In this document: one piece after another, positions 1 through 4,757 of the stretch | How the letters are laid out: each line of letters opens with the position of its first letter | Numbering within the stretch: position 1 is the stretch's first letter | Origin: Deltaproteobacteria bacterium | Lineage (GTDB): Bacteria > Desulfobacterota > Binatia > UBA9968 | Direction: 5' to 3' | NCBI GenBank assembly: GCA_021323355.1 | Contig: JAJONK010000396.1 | Location: forward strand, 1 to 5,937 | DNA length: 5,937 nt | Notes under the pieces: model-generated | The model's database searches: none | The model's input: only the letters and a program-made list of their open reading frames with translations | What the model was told of the DNA's origin: nothing | Made by a program: the position numbers and the translations under genes

Positions 1-120
1 TATTCCGTGAAGGCAAGCTTCGCAGGTGATACGAAGCAGATCAAAAATCTGCGCGTGGTAAACGACAGATCAATCCGGCAAATTTTTACTTGGGACCTCG
101 GTGAACAATCGGAACCATGA
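1..120 (+). CDS. 3' end of an unidentified gene (39 codons, start outside window)
   Basis: Frame 1 is open from the first base to a TGA at 118-120, while the other two forward frames close within the first 30 bases. The peptide begins YSVKASFAGDTKQIKNLRVV and ends in LGEQSEP. Its alternation of polar and hydrophobic residues suggests beta strands, as at the end of a small beta-sandwich domain, but no family is recognisable from so short a tail. It lies 70 bases upstream of dnaK on the same strand, so the two could be co-transcribed. It does not resemble the C-terminus of GrpE, the usual dnaK neighbour. An open stretch of 39 codons can also arise by chance, so confidence is modest. Confidence 0.4.
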   Translation, partial: YSVKASFAGDTKQIKNLRVVNDRSIRQIFTWDLGEQSEP

Positions 121-179
121 GACGGAGCGCGGTTGTAAAACTATCGTCGGATTGCAGTAGATTCGTAACTGAGCTTATT

Positions 180-184
180 GGAGG
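180..184 (+). promoter_or_regulatory. Ribosome binding site of dnaK
   Basis: GGAGG lies six bases before the ATG at 191. This is a near-ideal Shine-Dalgarno sequence and fixes the dnaK start. The 70-base gap upstream (121-190) shows no convincing sigma-70 promoter and no CIRCE inverted repeat (the HrcA operator, TTAGCACTC and its complement), so heat-shock control by HrcA is not visible here. Confidence 0.8.
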
Positions 185-190
185 CGCAAG

Positions 191-676
191 ATGGCAAAAG
201 TTATCGGCATAGACTTAGGAACTTCTAATTCCGCTGCTGCTGTTGTGGAAAGCGGTAAGCCGGCGATTATCCCGTCAGCAGAGGGCGCGGGTGTAGCATC
301 AGGCAAGGCGTTCCCTTCCTATGTCGCCTTTACCAAAGATGGTCAACGTCTGATCGGCGAGCCGGCAAGACGCCAGGCGACAATCAATGCCGAAGGCACC
401 ATCCAGGCGGTTAAACGCAAAATGGGAACAGATTTCAAATTCAAAGTCTTCGGCAAGGAATATTCACCGCAACAGATTTCCGCCTTCATACTACAAAAGA
501 TCAAACAGGACGCTGAAGCTTATCTTGGCGATAAGATCGAAGAGGCGGTCATCACCTGCCCGGCTTATTTCGATGATAACCAGCGCACCGCGACTAAAGA
601 TGCGGCCGAGATTGCCGGCTTGAGAGTCTTAAGAATCATCAATGAGCCGACCCCGCCTGCCTCGCTTATGGATTAG
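191..676 (+). CDS. dnaK: DnaK fragment 1: N-terminal ATPase lobe, frame ends at first frameshift
   Basis: This first readable piece (161 codons) carries lobe I of the Hsp70 ATPase. It has the phosphate-1 loop GIDLGTSNS at residues 6-14, the PSYVAF strand, AVKRKMGTD (the region of the catalytic lysine, K70 in E. coli) and AVITCPAYFDDNQR followed by RIINEPT. After INEPT, at about base 651, a base is missing, so the frame reads PPASLMD and stops. The next frame continues the expected sequence as CLAYGLEKAGG from base 658. Between KRKMG and YLG there are 39 residues, against 63 in E. coli DnaK, so the Gram-negative Hsp70 insert is absent. The last seven residues before the stop are an artefact of the shift. 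Confidence 0.85.
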   Translation: MAKVIGIDLGTSNSAAAVVESGKPAIIPSAEGAGVASGKAFPSYVAFTKDGQRLIGEPARRQATINAEGTIQAVKRKMGTDFKFKVFGKEYSPQQISAFILQKIKQDAEAYLGDKIEEAVITCPAYFDDNQRTATKDAAEIAGLRVLRIINEPTPPASLMD

Positions 677-1016
677 AAAAAGCCGGTGGAGAATTAAAGA
701 TACTCGTGTTCGATCTTGGCGGCGGCACTCTCGACGTTACGATCATGGAGATGTGGAAAGAAGGAGGCTTCAAAAGTGGTGGCCACCAGCGGCGACACGC
801 AGTTGGGTGGAACCGATATGGATCGCCTGCTGATCGAGCACATCGCGAAAGAGTTCAAACGTGAAAGCGGCATCGATTTGACCAGTGACAAAATGGGCTA
901 TGCAGAGATTGCGCGAAGCTGCTGAGAAAGCCAAAGTCGAACTTTCCAGCGCGCTGATGACGGACATCAATTTACCTTTTATCACCGCCGATGCCGGAGG
1001 ACTGAAGCACTTAACC
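658..1016 (+). other. dnaK: DnaK middle: three short consecutive frame segments of ATPase lobe II
   Basis: The coding sequence passes through three frames here. Bases 658-774 (frame 1) carry CLAYGLEKAGG and the phosphate-2 motif FDLGGGTLDVTI at 709-744. Bases 776-895 (frame 2) carry VVATSGDTQLGGTDMDRLL and the segment to DLTSDKM. Bases 897-1016 (frame 3) carry AMQRLREAAEKAKVELSSA to GGLKHLT. Each junction keeps the expected Hsp70 order with no residues lost, so only single bases separate the pieces. No start codon with a ribosome binding site is evident for any of them; they would not be translated alone. Confidence 0.8.
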
Positions 1017-1017
1017 C

Positions 1018-1656
1018 CTGTCGATTAACCGAGCAAAGCTTCATGAATTGATCGGCCCGATCGTCGAGCGCTGCCGCGGACCGCTCGAACAGGCTTTAAA
1101 GGATGCCAGGGATGCCTTCACCAAAGAGGGGGCGAGTTTCACTAAACAAGATATCGACAAAATAATTATGGTCGGCGGTCCGACGCGGATGCCGATCGTA
1201 CAGGAATTCGTGGAAGATTATTTCGGCAAGAAGATCGAACGCGGCATCGACCCGATGGACTGCGTCGCCATGGGCGCAGCCATTCAAGCCGCTATCATCA
1301 AGGGCGAAGTCAAAGACGTGCTGTTGCTCGACGTGACGCCGCTGTCCTTGGGCATTGAGACCTTGGGTGGCGTGAATACCACGCTAATTGAAAGAAACAC
1401 CACAGTTCCCACAAGAAAAAGCCAGATCTTCTCGACTGCGACCGATAATCAGACGGCGGTCACCATTCGCGTGCTGCAGGGCGAACGGCCCATGGCGAAC
1501 GACAACGTCGAGCTCGGTCGATTCGACCTGCTGGGGATTCCGCTGGCGCCGCGCGGGTTGCCGCAGATCGAGGTTGGGTTTGATATCGATGCCAATGGCA
1601 TTGTCCATGTCTCGGCAAAGGATTTGGGCACCGGCAAAGACAGTCGATTCGGATAA
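1018..1656 (+). CDS. dnaK: DnaK fragment: end of ATPase domain, linker and substrate-binding beta domain
   Basis: Frame 1 from 1018 reads LSINRAKLHELIGPIVERC and continues to a premature TAA at 1654-1656. The first possible start inside it is a TTG at 1048. It holds the adenosine-binding motif IIMVGGPTRMP (1162-1194), the hydrophobic interdomain linker VLLLD (1318-1332) that couples ATP hydrolysis to substrate release, then the beta-sandwich with LSLGIETLGG, TTVPTRKSQIFSTA, VLQGERPMANDN and FDIDANGIVHVSAKDLGTGK. After GTGK one base is missing at 1639-1640, so the last four residues (DSRF with G) are out of frame. The beta domain itself is complete. It lacks an N-terminal half, so it would not work alone. 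Confidence 0.85.
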   Translation: MSINRAKLHELIGPIVERCRGPLEQALKDARDAFTKEGASFTKQDIDKIIMVGGPTRMPIVQEFVEDYFGKKIERGIDPMDCVAMGAAIQAAIIKGEVKDVLLLDVTPLSLGIETLGGVNTTLIERNTTVPTRKSQIFSTATDNQTAVTIRVLQGERPMANDNVELGRFDLLGIPLAPRGLPQIEVGFDIDANGIVHVSAKDLGTGKDSRFG

Positions 1657-2066
1657 CCGCGCCGAAAAAGCTCGGCAAGGAAGAAATCGAGCGGATGGTC
1701 AAGGACGCCGAGAGATTTGCCGCTCAGGATGCCAAGAAAAAAACCGAGGTGGAAACCATCAACTATGCCGACAACCTGGTTTACACGACGGAAAAATCAT
1801 TAAGAGACTACGGCGATAAGATCAGTCAGCAAGAACGCGCTGAAATTGAAAGCAGCATCAATGACTTGAAACAGGCGATCAAGGACAAGCATCTCGACCG
1901 GATCAAAAAATTGATGGATGCGCTGACCACGGCGTCGCACAAACTCGCCGAGGCGATTTACCGGCAAACAACGCAAAAAGGGAAAGCGGAAGAGGCCGCT
2001 CCCGGCGCTGGCTCGAAGGAAAAAGTCGTTGACGCCGAGTATGAAGACACCAGTGGCGGACGGTGA
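1641..2066 (+). CDS. dnaK: DnaK fragment: substrate-binding lid (alpha domain) and C-terminus
   Basis: Frame 3 from 1641 resumes with QSIRITAPKKLGKEEIERM and runs to TGA at 2064-2066; the first in-frame ATG is at 1695. It encodes the helical lid of Hsp70: the charged segment around RMVKDAERFAAQD, YADNLVYTTEKSLRDYGDKI, and the helix with LTTASHKLAEAIY. A short Ala/Gly/Glu-rich tail ends in VVDAEYEDTSGGR. Many DnaK proteins end in an acidic segment; this one is only mildly acidic and finishes GGR. The segment is uninterrupted and has normal spacing relative to other DnaK lids. Confidence 0.85.
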   Translation, partial: QSIRITAPKKLGKEEIERMVKDAERFAAQDAKKKTEVETINYADNLVYTTEKSLRDYGDKISQQERAEIESSINDLKQAIKDKHLDRIKKLMDALTTASHKLAEAIYRQTTQKGKAEEAAPGAGSKEKVVDAEYEDTSGGR

Positions 2067-2214
2067 GTTGAAAGACGGCAGACACTGAAGTCGGTGAGGT
2101 TAGTATCGTTTTAATCTCTGCGGTCCGAGATATTCCGACCTTAATCTTCCTTCTCGACGGACGAATCCCGTACTCTGTCTTTGTTAATGCTCGACTACAT
2201 CGCCGAGGGCTAAT

Positions 2215-2251
2215 CAAGAAAAAGCCGCTGTGCTTGAGCCTTTCTTGTTTT
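2215..2251 (+). terminator. Possible weak hairpin terminator between convergent genes
   Basis: CAAGAAA (2215-2221) pairs perfectly with TTTCTTG (2241-2247) and is followed by TTTT. Inside the loop AAGC (2222-2225) can pair with GCTT (2232-2235). The stem is AT-rich and lies about 150 bases past dnaK, so it is a poor match to a classical intrinsic terminator. It is offered only because convergent genes usually need one and no better candidate was found. Confidence 0.22.
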
Positions 2252-2334
2252 CCTGATCTTTGCGCTTTTGCTTGTGGGAAAAATCCTCGGATTTCGCGGC
2301 CCTCGGTGAGCTGACCCGTATCATCATCGTTGCG

Positions 2335-2371
2335 GTAAGAAAAAAAGAGGCGGAAAAAAAAGGGTGGGGAG
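2335..2371. other. Purine-rich tract (A7 and A8 runs with G runs)
   Basis: Thirty-seven bases contain only two pyrimidines (C at 2351 and T at 2365). Read on the minus strand this is a C/T tract with two long T runs, about 90-125 bases downstream of the lipoprotein stop. T runs can aid transcript release, but no stable stem directly precedes them on that strand, so I do not call a terminator. Confidence 0.5.
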
Positions 2372-2459
2372 TCTTTAATCAACAGGAAAGCCGTTTTGGT
2401 TGCGGGCCTAACTGAAGCAAAAATGCTCGGATGATGCGCCGCGGCTATGGCGCCGCTCA

Positions 2460-3002
2460 TTATCCAACCTCGTTAAATACCTTCTCTAACCAGTCGGCCA
2501 TTTCCGTGATCAGCTTCGCTGCCGCTTGATTGGCGGCTTGCACGCCGCCGAGGCGATACTGCGCGGGTATCGCGCTTGGGGTTTGTAGCACGGTACTCCA
2601 CACGCCGCTCTTATCCAGATTTTCAACCAGGAGGCGATGGAGCAGGCGCGCCGGCGCGTCGGCCCACTGACTGAAGGCGTAATAGTTGATCTCATAAGGG
2701 CGCAGCAGATACGCCATGCGGCCGGTATCGAATCCAGCTTGTGCTCTCGGTTGCGTGATCAGAAGAACTGCCGCGCCTGTTCTCTCCCTTGAGGGATGAG
2801 GATTGTGCCAGGAGATTTCCGGGTTGAGGAAATACGTCCGCGGAGCGCTGCTTTGCACTGGTCCCAGAGCGCAAGCGTTGAGAAACACCACAAGGACGCA
2901 TAGCGGCAGAGCCGAGAGAAAGCATCGGATTTTCTCTCTCAAAGCATGTCCTGAGCAAGGTCGAAGAGACGCAACGGCGCCGGTTCGATTGCCATGATAC
3001 AT
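2460..3002 (-). CDS. PqiC-like ABC transport auxiliary lipoprotein (ABC_trans_aux), apparently internally shortened
   Basis: Last gene of the lipid-transport operon, 180 residues. A hydrophobic stretch (about residues 28-41) ends in lipobox LNAC with Cys44, so the mature protein should be a lipoprotein. Family features follow: RTYFLNPE, a strand ending LLITQPRAQAGFDT, then RMAYLLRPYEINYYAFSQWAD, APARLLHRLL, and a C-terminal helix GGVQAANQAAAKLI. PqiC-type proteins sit in the periplasm or outer membrane and partner with MCE proteins. Family members carry roughly 45-50 residues of beta strands between the PSAIPAQYRL and GGVQAANQ segments; here they join directly and in frame, so the domain may not fold normally. 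The ATG at 3002 has a ribosome binding site and lies 4 bases after the mlaD stop. A TTG at 2942 would give a tidier 24-residue signal peptide. The n-region contains a repeat-like sequence. Confidence 0.82.
   Translation of the reverse strand: MYHGNRTGAVASLRPCSGHALREKIRCFLSALPLCVLVVFLNACALGPVQSSAPRTYFLNPEISWHNPHPSRERTGAAVLLITQPRAQAGFDTGRMAYLLRPYEINYYAFSQWADAPARLLHRLLVENLDKSGVWSTVLQTPSAIPAQYRLGGVQAANQAAAKLITEMADWLEKVFNEVG
2785..2796. repeat. Small palindrome TCCCT-TG-AGGGA, possible remnant of an interspersed repeat
   Basis: TCCCTTGAGGGA is a perfect 5-bp inverted repeat with a 2-base centre. It sits in a stretch that the lipoprotein reads as HNPHPSRER, between the LNPE strand and the LLITQPRAQ strand. 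From memory, peptides of the NPHPNPLP type and CCCTCTCCC...GGGAGAGGG palindromes are common translated interspersed repeats in many bacterial genomes. The match here is partial, and a chance palindrome is quite possible. Confidence 0.25.
2944..2968. repeat. Short interspersed-repeat-like sequence inside lipoprotein signal-peptide region
   Basis: The core TGTCCTGAGCAAGGTCGAAG (2947-2966) closely resembles a family of short dispersed sequences (TCCTGAGC-n-n-n-GTCGAA and its complement TTCGAC...GCTCAGGA) that I recall from many environmental bacterial genomes, where they often fall in gene ends and spacers. Here it is translated in the lipoprotein as SLRPCSGHA, just before the basic start of the hydrophobic signal segment. 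Only one copy is in the window, so its repeat nature rests on memory, not on what is shown. Confidence 0.4.
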
Positions 3003-3006
3003 GCAA

Positions 3007-3969
3007 TTATTCTCCCGGCCCGCGGCGCGGCGGCGATCGGCCGAAAACCAACGCCCTTGGCTCGCGCTCGAGATCGCTTGCCAGGCGCTGTAGGGTTGCT
3101 GTCACCTGGCGAAGCTCTGCAACTAAAACTCCCGTTTCGGCCAACGTCTGGCCGGTAAATTGCGCGAGGTCGGCGCGAGTGCCATCGACGGCGGAGCCGA
3201 ATGACGCTCCAGCGCTTGCGATTTGATCGGTCATGTTCTGAAGCGAGCGGAGATTCGCCGCCGCTTGCTCCAGTAACTCCGGAACCTGATTATCCATTTT
3301 TTGCGCTAGAGCGGCGAAGCGTTCAAACGCGGCGTCCGATTGGGCGATGCCGTTTGCTAGCTCTGCCCGATGCGCCGAGACAACTGCCGTGACCCGAGCA
3401 GTATCGGCAAGAATTCGTTTCAAATCTGCCCGGCTTTGGGCGTCAACCCAACCGCGCGCCTCCTGTGTCAAGCTATTCAGATTCGCCAAGAGCGCTGGAA
3501 TCTGTTCGTTGGTCATAAGCCGTGACAGTGTATAGTTAAGCTCTGCGTAAAACGAGCGGCGGCTCTGAATCACTGGATAAGCTTCACCGGATCGGGCCTG
3601 CAAAGGGGATGAAGCGGCGCTGCCGCCGCGCAGATTCACGGTCGTTATCCCCGTAAGGCCCTGAGTTTCCAGAAACGCAATCGTGTCTTCCTTGATGGGA
3701 GTGCCGCGCACGAGATCGAGCGCCAGGCGCACTTGTTCGGGATTATCCGCATTGAGAACGATTTCCTTGACGCGACCGATGTCGACGCCGTTGTATCTGA
3801 CCGATGAATCGGTGCTCAAGCCGGAGACCGATTCATCCATATAAGTGTAATAGCGGTCGTAGACACCGCGATAGTCGGTGCGGCTTAACCACAGGATGCC
3901 CGCCAACAATGCGGCGCCGAAGACTGCGAGAAAAAGACCAACCAAGGTGTAGTTTACCTTTGGTTCCAT
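3007..3969 (-). CDS. mlaD: MlaD-like MCE-family lipid transport protein with long helical tail
   Basis: Periplasmic substrate-binding/channel component of the Mla-type transporter, 320 residues, anchored in the inner membrane. It begins MEPKVNYTLVGLF, with one membrane helix at about residues 9-28. A single MCE domain follows (about 37-117): VSGLSTDSSVRYNGVDIGRV and LETQGLTGITTVNLRGG, the latter containing the pore-lining loop region. Residues from about 140 to 300 are Ala/Leu/Gln-rich helix, likely coiled coil; the end EREPRALVFG is typical of this subfamily. E. coli MlaD is about 183 residues, so the extra tail could form a needle-like tunnel towards the outer membrane, as proposed for long-tailed MCE proteins (inference). 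Its start overlaps mlaF by 16 bases and has a strong ribosome binding site. MCE proteins assemble as hexamers on MlaE and MlaF. Confidence 0.92.
   Translation of the reverse strand: MEPKVNYTLVGLFLAVFGAALLAGILWLSRTDYRGVYDRYYTYMDESVSGLSTDSSVRYNGVDIGRVKEIVLNADNPEQVRLALDLVRGTPIKEDTIAFLETQGLTGITTVNLRGGSAASSPLQARSGEAYPVIQSRRSFYAELNYTLSRLMTNEQIPALLANLNSLTQEARGWVDAQSRADLKRILADTARVTAVVSAHRAELANGIAQSDAAFERFAALAQKMDNQVPELLEQAAANLRSLQNMTDQIASAGASFGSAVDGTRADLAQFTGQTLAETGVLVAELRQVTATLQRLASDLEREPRALVFGRSPPRRGPGE
3012..3016 (-). promoter_or_regulatory. Ribosome binding site of the lipoprotein gene
   Basis: GGGAG on the minus strand, inside the end of mlaD, lies nine bases before the ATG at 3002. It supports that start over the internal TTG at 2942, although a weaker AGGA (2949-2952) also lies six bases before the TTG. 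Confidence 0.55.
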
Positions 3970-4757
3970 GCTTGCTCCTTCGCCGCACGTCCGCGCGGGC
4001 CATAGAAATATTCGTGGATCAGCGAGTTTTTCGAACCAGAAAGTTCGCTCATGCTGCCGATTCCCAGAACCTTGCCATTGCCCAATACGGCGACTCGATC
4101 GGCAATGCGCCAGAGCGAATCCAGATCATGGGTGATGATAACGATGGTCAGGCGAAACCATTCGCGCAGTTGCTGGATCAGCTCGTCAAAACCGGCGGCG
4201 CTGATGGGGTCGAGTCCCGAGGTCGGCTCATCGAGATATAGGAGTTCAGGATCCAAGGCCATGGCGCGCGCCAATGCGGCGCGCCGACGCATGCCGCCGC
4301 TCAGTTCACTGGGATACTTCGTGACGCTCGCCATCGGAAAGCCGGTGCTTGCGATCTTCAGCAGGGCGATCTCTTCGATTAATCGTCTGCTGAGATTCGT
4401 ATGCTCACGCAACGGGACCGCCACGTTTTCCGTCACGGTGAGCGAGCTGAACAACGCGCCATATTGGAACAATACGCCGCAACGACGGCGCAAAGCAGCT
4501 ACTTCGGCTTCGCTCATGGTTCGAACATCTTTGCCGAAGACTTCAATGTCGCCGGCCGTGGGCCGCTGCAGTAAAATCATCTCGCGCATCAGAACCGACT
4601 TGCCGCTGCCGTTGCCACCGGCGATTGCGAACACTTCGCCCTTGTTAACCGTCAGGCTTACGTCCTCATGTACGACGGCGGCGCCGAAGCGCGTGTGAAT
4701 ATGCCGCACTTCGATCACGGTGTGGAGCGGGTTGATGGCATTGCTCCGCACATTCAT
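3954..4757 (-). CDS. mlaF: MlaF-like ABC transporter ATP-binding protein
   Basis: Cytoplasmic ATPase that powers MlaE in moving phospholipid through the MlaD channel. All catalytic elements are intact (numbering from the ATG at 4757): Walker A GGNGSGKS at 47-54, Q-loop LFQYGALF with Gln98, signature LSGGM at 152-156 followed by RRRAALARA, Walker B LLYLDEP with catalytic Glu177, D-loop SGLD and switch His210. The FQYGALF and LSGGMRRR wording is typical of MlaF rather than of other ABC ATPases. The start at 4757 gives an ATGA overlap with the mlaE stop and 267 residues; a GTG at 4766 would add three residues. The stop overlaps mlaD by 16 bases, so translation of the three is probably coupled. 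The tail RGRAAKEQAWNQR is basic and not conserved as far as I know. Length is normal for the family. Confidence 0.94.
   Translation of the reverse strand: MNVRSNAINPLHTVIEVRHIHTRFGAAVVHEDVSLTVNKGEVFAIAGGNGSGKSVLMREMILLQRPTAGDIEVFGKDVRTMSEAEVAALRRRCGVLFQYGALFSSLTVTENVAVPLREHTNLSRRLIEEIALLKIASTGFPMASVTKYPSELSGGMRRRAALARAMALDPELLYLDEPTSGLDPISAAGFDELIQQLREWFRLTIVIITHDLDSLWRIADRVAVLGNGKVLGIGSMSELSGSKNSLIHEYFYGPRGRAAKEQAWNQR
3975..3980 (-). promoter_or_regulatory. Ribosome binding site of mlaD
   Basis: AAGGAG on the minus strand lies five bases before the mlaD ATG at 3969, within the final codons of mlaF. It decides the start and shows that mlaD is initiated independently despite overlapping mlaF. 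Confidence 0.8.

Larger units (their letters stand above)
191..2066 (+). pseudogene. dnaK: Hsp70 chaperone DnaK, complete but broken by five single-base frameshifts
   Basis: DnaK is the cytoplasmic ATP-driven chaperone that binds exposed hydrophobic peptides with DnaJ and GrpE. The protein can be followed end to end only by changing frame five times: a base missing near 651-660, an extra A in AAAA 772-775, an extra G in GGG 895-897, an extra C in CCCC 1015-1018, and a base missing near 1639-1640. Three lie in homopolymers. Undoing them gives 624 codons without an internal stop, close to the usual 610-640. All landmarks survive: phosphate-1 loop GIDLGTSNS, INEPT, phosphate-2 FDLGGGTLDV, adenosine motif VGGPTRMP, linker VLLLD, the beta-sandwich and the helical lid. 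Intact motifs plus isolated indels fit sequencing error or very recent inactivation; I lean to error. Neither dnaJ nor grpE is in the window. The identity is near certain; the functional state is not. Confidence 0.9.
2067..2459. other. Convergent intergenic spacer without a convincing gene
   Basis: These 393 bases separate the ends of dnaK (+) and the lipid-transport operon (-). No reading frame here looks like a protein. One long minus-strand frame enters from the lipoprotein stop, but its composition is poor and it runs antisense into the dnaK lid. Visible structure is limited to a possible hairpin at 2215-2247 and a purine-rich tract at 2335-2371 with A and G runs, which on the minus strand appears as T and C runs just past the operon. 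No tRNA, CRISPR repeat or insertion-sequence end is seen. Confidence 0.6.

Noticed and set aside
121..190. Possible promoter for dnaK (TTGTAA at 133-138 with TAGATT at 158-163).
   Set aside because: The spacing is 19 bases and both boxes match poorly; not better than chance in a 70-base gap.
772..775. Programmed ribosomal frameshifting in dnaK at the AAAA run.
   Set aside because: Five shifts of both signs would be required in one gene, no classical slippery heptamer with a downstream structure is seen, and DnaK is not known to use frameshifting.
1903..2460. A 185-codon minus-strand frame whose ATG overlaps the lipoprotein stop as TAATG, the layout of a coupled fifth operon gene.
   Set aside because: Its protein is rich in Arg, Ser and Pro with no domain, its last 160 bases run antisense through the well-supported dnaK lid, and no ribosome binding site is needed to explain the chance TAATG. 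Treated as non-coding.
2455..2480. GCGCC...GGCGC hairpin just after the lipoprotein stop (minus strand, about 2436-2453) as a terminator.
   Set aside because: The stem is only five base pairs with an eight-base loop and is not followed by a T run.
2692..3006. A 104-codon minus-strand frame overlapping the lipoprotein gene in another phase.
   Set aside because: It shows no family features, while the other frame carries lipobox LNAC and the conserved RMAYLLRPYE motif.
4051..4698. A 215-codon plus-strand frame antisense to mlaF.
   Set aside because: It is the mirror of a gene with every ABC ATPase motif intact; its Ser/Arg/Thr-rich composition is typical of antisense frames.
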